Positions 1 to 10,733 are shown, counted from the first letter of the stretch. The stretch is DNA of 64,000 bases from Edaphochlamys debaryana (GCA_016858145.1 JAEHOE010000075.1:546743-610742), one strand, 5' to 3'. Numbers and translations are program-made. Notes: a model not told the origin generated them from the sequence alone.

Positions 1-3000
1 CGGGCTCGGGTGTGGCGGGGGAGGGCGAGCCCCCGCCGTCCCGCTCCGCATCCGCCTCCACCTCGGGCTCCGCCCCGGGCTCGGATGAGTCCGCCTCCAC
101 CACCACCTCCTCCAGGGGCGGGGCGGCAGCGGGCTTGCGGCTGGCGCCCGGGGCACGGGGCGCAAGCGGCGCCAGCTGGCCCTTGCGGCTGCCGCCCGAG
201 GGCAGCGGCGGCTTGGGCGGCTTGTCGCCTCCCTTGTCCTCGGGCTTCTCGGGCCAGGCGGGGGCGGCGGGGGGCGGCGCGTCGCGGCCGAGGCGGGCCG
301 CCAGGCGGGGCGCGGGGCCGTTGCTGACGCTGGGGGGCGCCGTGGAGGCCCCTGCGCCGCCCAGGTTGCGGCCGTACACGCCATTGTCGGACAGCCGCCG
401 CCGGCCCGCGGGCTGCGCGGAGGCCCTGCGGGGCCCGGGCGCCGCCTCGGCCCCGTCGCCGTTGCCCGAGTAGGCCCGGCCGGGGGAGCGGTTGGCCAGC
501 AGGCGCTCGCGCAGGGCTGCGGCGTTGGGCTGCTCGGGGCGGGGGTTGATGGGGGCGAGCTGCGGGGCGGGGCGGGCGGGTGGAGGGCGGGGTGAGGACT
601 GGACTGAAGGGGCACGTGGAGTGCGTCAAGAGGTGTGAAGTGGGTAAGGAAGGCCGCCGAGAGTGCTGCACGGATGCTTTTTGAGCACAACCAGGGGCAG
701 GCCTTCTGGAGACGGCAGGACCGTGGGCATAGCTGGAGCTCCAACCGCAGCAGGCCGCAGCCCCGACCTGTCCGGATGCGGCTCCTGCCGCAGCATCCCC
801 GTGCTCTGGCCGGCATACGCCCCTCCCCTCCCCCGCTGCCTCCTTATGTTCCCCCGCCCCCGCCCCCGCCCCCCTCACCTTGACCTCCCCCGCCATGATC
901 TGCCCTGGCCGCGCCAGCTTGATGCGCGTCTCGTCCTCCGTGGCCTTGCGCCGCTCCGCCTCCATCTCAGCCTGGTGCCGCTCGTACTCCTCCTGGGGGG
1001 GGGGGGAGGCGCGAGGGGGGCACGGGGGGCAGAGGGGTTGGAGGACAGCAGGTCAGGCGGCAGGAGCCAAAGCGAAAGGCAGGTCAAGGATTATGCTCGG
1101 CCCTTGCTCTCAGGGCCCCTCCATCCGCCAAGGCCAAGCACGCCCGTCTCCCCTCCCGCATGTCCAGACCTTGTGGAAGCGGGCCCAGAGCCCGAGGCCC
1201 TTACGCAGCCACCGTTGCCACCCGTCGCTTCGCCCTCAGCCGCTTGCTCAGGTCCCGCAAGCCACATGGCCCTCCCCTCTCCTGACCAGCCCATTCCCCT
1301 CCCTCCCCCCTCCCCACCAGCAGCCTCTGGTGCAGCGGCTTGGAGGCCAGGAAGCGGCTGATCGCCTCCCGCGCCGCCTCCTCCGCCCGCACGCGCTCCT
1401 CCGCCAGCTTGGCGGCGATCTCGTGCTGACGGGCGATGCGCTCGCGGATGGCAGCGCGCCGGGCCTCCAACCGGGCCTGCTCCTCCTCGCGCCGCTTCAG
1501 CTCCTCGGCCTGCAGGGGTGATGGAAGGGTTGCATGGGAGGGAGGGTGGCGCTCGGCACAAGGCTTGCAAGCACAGACAGGCCCCGTGATTGAGCAGACG
1601 CTGGGCTGGGTGCCAGGCGCACGGAGCACAGGGCACTGGCGGACCTTGCCCTTCTGCGGTTTTACCCATGACATCACTACGCAACGCCGCAGGCCCTCAT
1701 ATGGTCGCCCTGCGCCCCCTGTCCCAGCCTCTTGGGCTCGAAGAGGGGCTGCACGCAGCCCCCGCCCGCCCCCCAATCCCTGTGCCGCGCTCAGCACTCA
1801 CGTGCCGCCTCTCCGCCTCCGCCCTCGCCCGCGCCTCCTCCTTCCGCTTCTTGGCCTTGTTGCGCTCAATGCGCCGCCGCCGCTCCTCGTCGCTGGGGCC
1901 CAGCACCACCCCCCGCCGCGGCGGCGCGTCCTCCCGCTCCCGCTCGCCCTTGTTCTGCCGCCAGTTGGCCTCGCGATCCCGCCGCTCGCGCTCCGCCTCG
2001 CGCGGGGGCTTGTCCCGGTCGGGGTCCTGGTCGCGCAGGGGGCTGGCGCCGCGGGGAGGGGCGGAGTTGCGCTTGTACTCCAGGCCCGCGGGGGAGGGCG
2101 CACCGGGGATGCGGCTGGGCGACGCGCCCGCCCGCCGGCCCGACTCGGCCCGGCCCTCCCCGCCCCCGCCCTCGCCCCCGGCGCCCTCCTTGGCACGGTT
2201 GCGCCGCTCCCTGCGCCGCCGCTCCCTGGGGCCCTCCCTGGCCTCGCCCTCCCCTTCCCCAGCCCCGGCCTCGGCCGCAGGCTCCCCCACCTCCGGCTCG
2301 GGAGCGGGCGGTGCGGGCTGCTTGCGCTGGCGCGGCTCGCGGCCCTGGCGGGGCTCTCGGCCGTTGGAGGAGGAGGCGCCCTCGGCAGAGCCGCGCCGCG
2401 CCTCCCGGGCGGGGGAGGCGGAGGCGGCGCCGCTGGGCTTGGGGATGCCGCGCAGCTTGCCCGGGGAGGGGTTGGCGGGCGGTTTGGCGGGTGGGGCTGG
2501 CAGCGGCTCCGGCTCGGGTTCTGGATCCGGCTCTGGCTCTTGTTCCGCTTCTGCCTTTGTCCCTGATTCCCCTTCGGCCTCTGCCTCCGGCTCGGCCTCT
2601 GATTCGGCCTTCGGTTCTGGCTCTGGCTCCGAGTCCGCCCCCGCCTCCCGCTCTGCCTCTGCCTCCGGCTCCGGCTCAGACTGAGGTTCGGGCTCCGGCT
2701 CTGACTCGGCACCCCGCTCCGGCTCTGACTGCGCCTCCGGCTCTGCCTCTGCCTCCGGCTCCGGCTCCGGCTCCGGCTCCGGTTCGGGAGTGGGGTCCTC
2801 CCGCACTGCCGCCAGCGCTGGCTCCGGCTCCGGCTCGGGGTCGCGCTCGGGGGCGGGGGCAGGGTCGTCCGGCTCCTCGGCGGCGGGGTCGGGCTGGCGG
2901 TGCTCCGGGGGCGTGGAGCGGCGGCTGGGTGGGCCGGAGCCGCCGTCCGGGCCGGAGCGGCCGATGGAGGGCAGGCGGGTCCCCTCGCTGTGGCGGGCCC

Positions 3001-3433
3001 CGCCACCGCTGTCGCCGCCCCCGCGCGGTCCCGGGGCACCGGTCAGGGAGGGCAGTGCGCCGGGGCGAGAGGCCGAGGACGGCGGCGGGGGCTTGGACGG
3101 CGCTGGCGGCTTGCCAAGCTGCAGGGATGGGCAGCACACGGGGGAGCACTGGTGTGAGGCGGGTGGGGCTAAAGCTGCGCGGGATGTCGGGTTTTAGGGT
3201 TGCCGTTGCCCCCGACTCTCCGAGTCCCTAGTCCCCAGGCTGTCGGCCAGGCCTCCCGCATTGCCACGTCGTGTCCCCGGTCTCACCTGCGACGATGAAC
3301 GAGCTACCTCTTGCGGTTGCGCCCGAGCTGGCTCGTCCGAGTCAGTTCTCTTGGGCTGTCGCTTCTTCATGTCCCCGTCGTCCTCATCCTCCACCTCCTT
3401 GGCCTCGAACTCCTCTTCTTCTATGTCTGACAT
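1..3433 (-). CDS. Charged coiled-coil protein with Pro-Glu repeat (3' end missing)
   Basis: I do not recognise the family. Exons on the minus strand: 3433-3287, 3118-1802, 1509-1318, 992-879 and 559 to beyond position 1. All visible junctions are GT-AG, and every complete exon is a whole number of codons. The start [20 protein letters not shown] is the first ATG of an acidic exon 1. Residues about 135-255 are a run of Pro-Glu, Ala-Glu and Ser-Glu repeats. A basic, Arg/Glu-rich stretch from about 340 to 590 ([20 protein letters not shown], then [20 protein letters not shown]) should form a long coiled coil or single alpha-helix. The last exon is Pro/Ala-rich and disordered. At least 776 residues are present. 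Such composition suits a scaffold, cytoskeletal or nucleic-acid-associated protein, but nothing here decides between them. The frame and exon structure are well supported; the function is unknown. Confidence 0.75.
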
Positions 3434-4667
3434 TGCTGCGACCCCCGGCTAACGGCACAGGCCGTCAGCGCTGCGGGGAATGCTGCTGCTCTGTCCAAGC
3501 GGACGTCGCGACTCCTCAGGCCTCCACAACCGTATGAAGAAGTTCGTTGCCTAGCATTGCGGTAGAGCGAATGCCAACAGGCTCAAGGTGAAAGGCTGGT
3601 AGCGCGACCCAGCTCGACTGCAGCAAGCGTTGCTACCGGTAGGACGTAGAGGCTAAGTCTTAATCACAGGAGTCAAAGACAATTATAACGGGCGAACTTG
3701 CTGCGGTCTTTGGGTCGAAATGTGAATGGCACGCGGCCGCTTTCACGCTTCTGCCGTCGCCCTGAAGCCAGCAAAAGTTGAGCTAAAGCAAGCTGGTGTG
3801 TCCTAGCTAAGCAGCGCGCAACGGAGCCCCACCGAGGTCCACACTCCCCCACTTCGAGACCGCCGTACCGTGCCGCGTGGCGCCCGCGTGAAAGCCAACT
3901 TCTCTAGAAGGACAGCCTGGCACACAACATCAGGATTCACCGGGTGACAGGGGTTTGTTCGGGCACACGAGTGTGCTACGTCCTAGTTTGGAGCCCGCGT
4001 GCCAACAGCCGATGCCCGCGTGCCCTCGATGTCCCGCACCATCCTCCGACCCCACGGGCTTATCAAGCAACCCGGACCCCTGAATAGGAAGCATTTGGTT
4101 ACACGGGGTGCCTCCCAAGGCGGCCAGGCACACAACATCCAACAACTGTTGCACAAATCCGTTCGTTGGGGGCTGCACCAGCCACAGGTGTGCTTGCCCA
4201 ATGTCAGTGGATCCTATGTCGTTCTTGTACTCGCAAACCCTGCATAGGCTCAGCCTATATATATATATGGGAACCTCATGTACGCAAGGGTGACGTTCCA
4301 CACGCCTCGTCGGTCGTGCCAGTCACCTCCCCATGCCCCGAGGTACACAAGTCAAATTCCGAAGGCAGGCAGTGCAGCCCCTTTGCTCAGAAGACTGGCA
4401 CCTGAACCCGCGAAGGCTCACACACACAGGCCCAGAGCGGGTGGCGTTAACAAACGCCGGTGATGCGGGTCGGGACGCTGCTGCTCCATGTACAGCTAAC
4501 GAACATATCCCATCCGGCCTCTCACCAGCAATCAGTGCACAATCCCTTGACCCGGCAAGCCAAGCATAGACAATGGCCCCGCCTCATCTCGCTGGGGACC
4601 TCGCGGGTCGGTGACTCGGTGTCTTTGTTGAAACCCGCCGCCCCCCCCTCCCCCAGACCTCGCTCAC
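3434..4667. other. Gene-free stretch between gene 1 and the hemerythrin pseudogene
   Basis: This 1.2-kb stretch has lower GC than its flanks. It should hold the 5' UTR and promoter of the minus-strand gene that starts at 3433. I see no exon-like reading frame. Two small features stand out: an alternating TA run at 4256-4268, and a 13-base direct repeat GGCACACAACATC at 3919-3931 and 4127-4139. Confidence 0.5.
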
Positions 4668-5604
4668 CGTGTCGTCCAGAGCCTGCGCACAGGGTCGGGG
4701 GGCAGCCGAGAAAGGGAGGGGACAGACGAAGGCTCCCACACGTGTGGGTACAGCTCTGCCGACCAACCTCCAGCACTGCCGCGAAGTGCAACCACCACCG
4801 GTATGTGAGACCTTGGAGCCCTGGCCCCAGCCACGCCACGTGAACGCCCCCTCCTCCTGCCCCTCAACTCTCCATCCCCAACCCGCTCCTGGGCGCGAAC
4901 CGCTGCTCCGCCACACATCCGGGCCCCCCTCCCCCTCCCTCCCCCGCCAACGCCCCCCCTCCCCTCCCCTCCTCCCCTCTCCCTGCCCCCTCACCATCCT
5001 GTCGTACAGCATCCTCCCCAGCCCCTGGTCCGGCAGGCGCTCCCGCACCAGGGGGTAGAGCGTGCGCTCCTCGGCGGAGGCGTGGCGGGACACGTGGTGC
5101 ACCAGGTCCCGGACGGCGGCCAGGCGCTCGGGGGGCGAGCGGGAGTTGTCGCAGCGGAAGAACAGCGTCCTGGGGGGAAAGGGAGTGAGGGGTGGGGGTG
5201 AGGGTGGGGGAAGGGAGGGGGAGCTTGCGGCAGGGCACAGGCCCCGTGGTGGCTGTAACCGCTAAACGGGGACCGGCCCTCGCTCGCCTCCGCCTGCTGA
5301 ACGGCACCCTGCAGCTCTCTGCCCATCCAACTCCCCTCCCCATGCACGCCCTCCTCCCCACAGTCCACCCCCCGCCGCCCCCACGCACCGGATGACCTGG
5401 TGGTCCTGCACGATGGCCGCCAGTCCGTCCTCCCCCGAGAACACGCCCCCGCCCGCGACCACACCCGACACAGCGCCCGGTGCGGGGCCGGAGGCGGCGT
5501 CGGCGCCCGCGGGGGAGAGGTCGGCGGCAGTGGGGCAGGGCTTGCTGCTGGCGGGGGCGGAGGCGTCGGGGGCGCCGAAGCGCTCAGGCTCGCGCCCGGC
5601 GATA
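4668..5604 (-). pseudogene. Truncated inverted copy of the hemerythrin/HHE gene
   Basis: The minus strand repeats exons 2 (5604-5389), 3 (5169-4995) and the 15-nt exon 4 (4682-4668) of the intact gene at 5872-8044, with matching splice sites and phases. Exon 2 differs by one extra serine codon and a Ser for Phe change, while exon 3 and the intervening intron look the same. Exon 4 has diverged (ALDDT against VMDDT). I found no counterpart of exons 5 and 6 downstream and no phase-compatible ATG exon upstream, so the copy lacks the last metal-ligand helix and a normal start. It could still be transcribed as a fragment or as antisense to the intact gene. A different 5' exon in the spacer cannot be excluded. 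Confidence 0.75.
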
Positions 5605-5650
5605 CTGCGGGGCAGGGGGAGCGGAGGGGGGCGGAGTGAGAGCAAGGGAA
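4935..5650. repeat. Left arm of long inverted repeat
   Basis: This arm is the reverse complement of 6033-6750. It starts in the G/C-rich intron after exon 3 and ends in the intron before exon 2 of the hemerythrin copies. Intron sequence matches as well as exon sequence, with only a few differences seen by eye. The boundaries are approximate because the outer end lies in low-complexity C-rich DNA. Confidence 0.85.
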
Positions 5651-5871
5651 AGCGGAGCGGCGGGGCCGGCAGCGCGGCGATGACGCGTGCCGGCAACCTT
5701 GCGCATCCGGGCGGCGCTGCTACTCTTACTCGTCAAAGCCCAGCCAACGCTTGCCTCCGCACTCTCTGCCTCGGAACCCACTGACTTTGCTGCGCCTACT
5801 CGTGCACCTGCTTCGCCGCGCCGTCGGTCGCTTGCCCGCACCCGGTCTCCCCGCCCTCCGCCGCTGCCGCC

Positions 5872-8044
5872 ATGGACCCGCGAGAGGGAGGCGCCATCCC
5901 CATGCGCCGACCCGACAGGTGCGGCAGCGGCGGGGACTGCGGAGGGCGGCGACGGCAGGAGGCAGGCGGCCACGTTGCTGACACGACTGCGCGGCCCCGC
6001 GCGGGGCTCCTACATACGCGAGCAGCGAACTCACCTTGCTCTCACTCTGCCCCCCTCCGCTCCCCCTGCCCCGCAGCATTGCCGGGCGCGAGCCTGAGCG
6101 CTTCGGCGCCCCCGACGCCTCCGCCCCCGCCAGCAAGCCCTGCCCCACTGCCGCCGACCTCTCCCCCGCGGGCGCCGACGCCGCCTTCGGCCCCGCACCG
6201 GGCGCTGTGTCGGGTGTGGTCGCGGGCGGGGGCGTGTTCTCGGGGGAGGACGGACTGGCGGCCATCGTGCAGGACCACCAGGTCATCCGGTGCGTGGGGG
6301 CGGCGGGGGGTGGACTGTGGGGAGGAGGGCGTGCATGGGGAGGGGAGTTGGATGGGCAGAGAGCTGCAGGGTGCCGTTCAGCAGGCGGAGGCGAGCGAGG
6401 GCCGGTCCCCGTTTAGCGGTTACAGCCACCACGGGGCCTGTGCCCTGCCGCAAGCTCCCCCTCCCTTCCCCCACCCTCACCCCCACCCCTCACTCCCTTT
6501 CCCCCCAGGACGCTGTTCTTCCGCTGCGACAACTCCCGCTCGCCCCCCGAGCGCCTGGCCGCCGTCCGGGACCTGGTGCACCACGTGTCCCGCCACGCCT
6601 CCGCCGAGGAGCGCACGCTCTACCCCCTGGTGCGGGAGCGCCTGCCGGACCAGGGGCTGGGGAGGATGCTGTACGACAGGATGGTGAGGGGGCAGGGAGA
6701 GGGGAGGAGGGGAGGGGAGGGGAGGGGGGGCGTTGGCGGGGGAGGGAGAGGAGGAGGGAGAGGAGGCGGGAAGGAGGGGGCACGCGGGGCTGGGGGAGCC
6801 ACTGCACAGCGAGCGGAGCGGCGTTTGCTTGTTCGGACCCGGCGGGGGTTGAAGGAAGTGGCAAAGGGACAGCTGAAACCCCCAGGCGGGGGAGGGCGGC
6901 GAACAGGACTAGGAGCGAGGCCGCCGAGGCAGGCCGGGTCGGGAAGGGAAGGAGCTCCCGCTGGATGCATGGCACCACAGCAGCGCTGCAGCAGCATAAG
7001 GCAGGGGGGAGCCTGCCCCGTGGCGGGCCTGGCCCGTGGTGTTTGCATTCACATCCTCACCTGCCGCATGCGTGTTGCCTCCGCTGCCCTCCCCCCTGCC
7101 TGCTGCTCCCCCACGCAGGTGATGGATGACACGGTGAGTCGGGGCGGGGACCGGGGGGGAGGGGATGGAGGGGCGGGCACGCCGCAAGGGGGAAGAGGGG
7201 GAGTGTTTGTTGCTGAGCGACGGGGGAGAGGGGGAGGGGAGGCGTTTGGCGCATAAGCACGCACAGGCACAACAGCCGCTCCCACTGGTGGCTGGACGGA
7301 TGGGTGGGGGAAAGGGCGTGAAGGGAGGTGTCCAGTGCTCAAGGGCAGGACATACATGCAACAACACCCCTGCCGGTCAGGCAGTGCGAGTAGCACCCCC
7401 TGTCCCACGGCCTCCCCCCCCTTGTCCCCCCACCCCTCAGGTGAACAAGCAGCTGCTGCACTACCTCGGGTCCCACGCCCCCTCCGGCCCGGAGCAGTGG
7501 GCGGTGCTGGACGCCACGCTGGCCAAGTTCAGGGCCATCGAGGAGGAGCACCTGGGGGAGGAGGAGGCCAAGGTGGGGGGCATGCAGGGGGTGGTGGCGG
7601 GCACGTCCGCAGAGGGGATCAGATACGATAATTGTGCTCTTGCGGCACGTGGCGGGTCTCTGCTAGCTACTACTTCGCGCCCGTGCGCCATGTTAAAGAC
7701 GTCTCATGCATGGGCCGTGCTTGATTGTAACCTCGCTCCGTGCGACACGCCCCTCGCTCCGTCCCGCCAATCGATCCCTCCCCCGCCCCCACCAGGTCAT
7801 CGACCCCCTTCGCAGCGTGCTGTCGGGCGCTGAGAACAAGAAGCTCGCCCGCGACTGGGCCGCCGCCTGGGCCAACGCGCCCACGCACCCGCACCCCGAG
7901 GGCCCCACCGCGGCCCTGGGCGCGCGGCTGCTGCACCCCCTGGTGGGGGCGGTGGACCGCATGGGGGACGCGCTGAGCCTGGGGGACGCGCCAAGCGCGG
8001 GCGGACGGGCGGCGCAAGCTAGCGCCGCTGAGGAGACGCACTGA
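5872..8044 (+). CDS. Hemerythrin/HHE cation-binding domain protein
   Basis: A predicted 276-residue protein from six exons: 5872-5918, 6077-6289, 6509-6683, 7119-7133, 7441-7572, 7796-8044. Phases agree at all junctions; the ATG exon ends in phase 2 and completes a Ser codon with exon 2. The N-terminal 75 residues are disordered. The helical part has the HHE metal-ligand pattern: His83 in IVQDHQVI, His111/His112/His116 with Glu120 in HHVSRHASAEE, His157, and His187 with Glu191 in EEEHLGEEEA. Proteins of this family bind a di-iron centre and act in oxygen, NO or iron sensing; which applies here cannot be told. I see no clear targeting peptide. The 5-residue exon 4 (VMDDT) is unusual, but it is supported by its counterpart in the inverted copy. 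Confidence is high for the domain and moderate for the start. Confidence 0.85.
6033..6750. repeat. Right arm of long inverted repeat
   Basis: Partner of 4935-5650 in inverted orientation, separated by a unique spacer of about 380 bp (5651-6032). The spacer contains the first coding exon of the intact hemerythrin gene. Transcripts crossing both arms could fold into a hairpin of about 700 bp. Confidence 0.85.
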
Positions 8045-8609
8045 GCATGGGGGTGACACGCAGCAACGACTGCTCACATGACTACTCGAGCCTCCGCACT
8101 CCCTGCCTACCCTGCCAGCAGTAGTGGGGGTACTGCGGGAGACCTGATAGGATAGCATGTTGCGTCGACCGCCCGGGCCTCCGCGCATAGGCAAGGAAGG
8201 AGCTTTATTTGCTCGAGCAGATTGTTGTCTAGCTATTGGCAGCAGAGCGAGCGAGCGAGGTGAATTCCTTGTTGCTGTGGGGGCCGGGGCGGATGACATG
8301 CAGCAGTTGATTGCTTGTGGGCGGGCTGGCTGGATGAGGTGCAGGTGTATTGGCGGGGCATGGGTGTCCCCAGCAGGGATGCGGCCGGGGCGCTTCATGT
8401 ATGGAACCCAGCTGCCCCCGGTTCCACAACGGCATGCTCCGCCGCCGTTGGATTGGTGTGCTAGTGGAGGTGTTGAGGGGCCCCGCCCCCCCGTTGACTG
8501 GATTGTCTGCACTTCTATCTAGAACAGGTAGCTAGCTATCTATCGCTGCACGCATGCAGCCGCCAGCACGCATCCTGCTGGCCCGCCCGGGGCCTGTGGG
8601 TCCCTTCCA

Positions 8610-8633
8610 CTATATATCAGATCTGATATATAG
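8610..8633. repeat. Perfect 24-bp AT-rich palindrome
   Basis: The half-site CTATATATCAGA is followed directly by its reverse complement. It sits in GC-rich surroundings about 570 bp after the hemerythrin stop codon. It could be a cruciform-forming site or a factor-binding site; nothing adjoining decides this. Confidence 0.8.
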
Positions 8634-9186
8634 TTCTAGAATCCCCTTTTGGATGTATGCATGCATGCTCCGCCGCCCCGCCGCCAACCGGTTCAGCCAG
8701 CCGGATGCGAGTGGCGACACCGTTACATTCATTCAGCAGCAGACGCATGCAGCCGAAGCACGCACCTATCGTACCGCCACCCCGCCGCCGCCACCTCAGC
8801 CGCCGCCGCGCACCCTGCTGCCTGACCTATCCAAGCCGGTCGTCTCACGAACGCCAGCACACGGCCTGCAGAATGCACACATACCCGCGTGAACGCAGGG
8901 CACGCGTGTGTTCGCACGGCCCGCCGCCGGCGAAGTACCCCGGCCCTATATAATGCACGTTCGCGGCGGCCGGCGTCGTCTGTACGGAGCTCTGAGCCCG
9001 CCCCGGTAATAATGTAGACTGCCTCTCTCACACAGGCACGCACCGACCGGTATATATGGAGGGTCACCTTTTAGCTAGGGTGAAGCACCCGCCCTTTCTA
9101 GCGCCCAACTAGCTGCACCGTGCCTGTGTCTGGAGACCTCGGTCAGCCGCGCAGCCGAGGATGCGATGGAGCAGCAGGTGCAACCT

Positions 9187-9242
9187 ATCTATCGCGATAG
9201 ATCTGCCCCGATCGGGGCAGCGGGCCATGCATGCATGCATGG
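9187..9242. repeat. Three adjoining perfect palindromes
   Basis: 9187-9202 (half-site ATCTATCG), 9203-9220 (half-site CTGCCCCGA) and 9225-9242 (half-site CCATGCATG) are each self-complementary; the first two abut and the third follows after 4 bases. GTGCAAC/GGTTGCA motifs flank the cluster on both sides (about 9179, 9241, 9257 and 9269). Confidence 0.8.
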
Positions 9243-9669
9243 TTGCATCTTTACGGGGGTGCAACTAGTGCAACCTTAATTGAAGGCACGCTGGGGGGCC
9301 TATGACTTCTAAGATACCGTTAGGAAGTGATGACGGATGGAAGGATGGATGGAGGGGCTTTGCTTGAGACGACTGTGACGCAAGAAGCTAGCTAGCTGCA
9401 ATGCGTGCTCTATGTCACGCCAGCGCTTGGCATGGCGGCTGGCAGGGGGAGGTGCAGGACTGAGGCCGTGACCGCAGCAGGTGGCGGGGCAGGGAGGGCT
9501 AGGAGGGCGGAGTTGGATTGGGGAGCAGGGAGGGCGGAGTTGGGTTGCTCTGCGCTACGTTGGGTTGACGGACTAGACGGACAGCATGGCCTGTGTGTGC
9601 TACCCCCTTGTAACGGCTGGGCTAGGGTGAACCGTCGCCTTATTGAACGCACCCCTCCATCATAAGCAG

Positions 9670-9970
9670 CAGGGTTAACCGTCTTCATCCTGCAATTACT
9701 AATATGACCATATTAGTAATCGCACGCCCTACGTCAGTGGTTTGCCCGGTTACCACGTGGGTTGGAAGCTGATAATGGTCGAGGGTGGTTACCGGGTCGG
9801 ACCCGGTTACCGGGTCCAGGGCGTTACCGGGTCAACCCGGTAAAATGCACCAAGTTTAACAACCTTGGTAACGTCATTACCCGAGCGCGGTTACCTCCAG
9901 ACCCGGTTATCCGCCCAACGCCACAACCTCCCTCTGGTTAATTTCTAACCAGGTTATCCCGAGATAATGC
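9670..9970. repeat. GGTTACC/ACCCGGT motif cluster with hairpins
   Basis: At least ten copies of GGTTA(A/C/T)C or its complement occur in about 300 bp. They include a palindrome at 9799-9817 (arms GGACCCGGT/ACCGGGTCC around one base). At the left edge is a hairpin at 9695-9720 with arms ATTACTAATATG and a 2-base loop. This does not match plant- or Chlamydomonas-type telomere repeats. It may be the remains of a mobile element or a clustered binding site. Confidence 0.55.
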
Positions 9971-10271
9971 CAAGATAAAGTCATGTAATCCCGCGTCTGG
10001 CGACCATGCACGCAGCAGCGCGTCCCTAGGCTGGTCCGCCGCCTGTGCTGGTCCGCCGCCCGTGCCCATGCTCCCTACGGCCTAGAGCATACGCCCATGC
10101 GCCCCCGCGCCCGCCCCTGACACTCTAGAGATCTCTGCATCCTCTTCCCTGCATCCACCCGCACTCTGACCTTCGCTCTCCCCCTTGATTCCTGCTGCCC
10201 CTAACCCCTCAGGCGCCCCCCTCCCTGCCCCTGACACCACCGCCTCCAGTGCCGCGTGCCTACTACTATCA

Positions 10272-10733
10272 CTAGGGCTTCTGCTGGCCCCCGGCCGCCC
10301 CGCCCTGCGAGCCTGCTAGGGCGGCCGCCCTGCGCAGCGACGACCGGACGCCTGCTGAGGTGGCCGTCGGGGCCCCGCTCTTATTGCTGAGCAGCGGGTT
10401 AATGAATGGACCCGAGCCATCGCTCGCCCCAGCTGCAGCTGCCCCGGCATTGCGAGCTCCAGCAGCGTTAACACGCTGGCGTTTGGGTGGCTTGTCTCCA
10501 CCGCCGGTCAGTGGGTTGGCCGGCGGCTCCGCGGCCAGCGGCTCCACGGCCAGCGCACCGGCGATCAGTTGCGCCTCTTGCGCCGTGGCCGCGGCTGCGG
10601 CCTCGGCCGCCTGCTGAGCCGCCTGCTGAGCCGCCTGCTGAGCCGCCTGCTGAGCCGCCTGCTGAGCCGCCTGCTGAGCCGCCTGCTGAGCCGCCTGCTG
10701 AGCCGCCTGCAGCACGCCAGACGACCCCTCCAT
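10272..10733 (-). CDS. Doubtful ORF with Ala-Ala-Gln-Gln repeat
   Basis: This 153-codon minus-strand frame starts with ATG at 10733. It encodes MEGSSGVLQ, then a run of AAQQ units from a 12-bp tandem repeat, then an Ala/Pro-rich tail with a basic KRQR cluster that could be a nuclear signal. An in-frame TGA lies upstream, so it is either a complete small gene or one exon with an acceptor further upstream. No domain is recognisable. The composition alone could keep the frame open by chance in DNA of this GC content. Confidence 0.3.
   Translation of the reverse strand: MEGSSGVLQAAQQAAQQAAQQAAQQAAQQAAQQAAQQAAQQAAEAAAAATAQEAQLIAGALAVEPLAAEPPANPLTGGGDKPPKRQRVNAAGARNAGAAAAGASDGSGPFINPLLSNKSGAPTATSAGVRSSLRRAAALAGSQGGAAGGQQKP
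10606..10713. repeat. 12-bp tandem repeat, 8 full copies plus a partial
   Basis: The unit GCCGCCTGCTGA is repeated exactly eight times and ends in a degenerate ninth copy. Because 12 is a multiple of 3, the array keeps one frame on each strand and encodes (QAAQ)n on the minus strand. Confidence 0.95.

Noticed and set aside
9670..9970. Internal telomeric repeat
   Set aside because: The motif is GGTTACC/GGTTAAC with ACCCGGT, not TTTAGGG or TTTTAGGG, and it is not in regular tandem.
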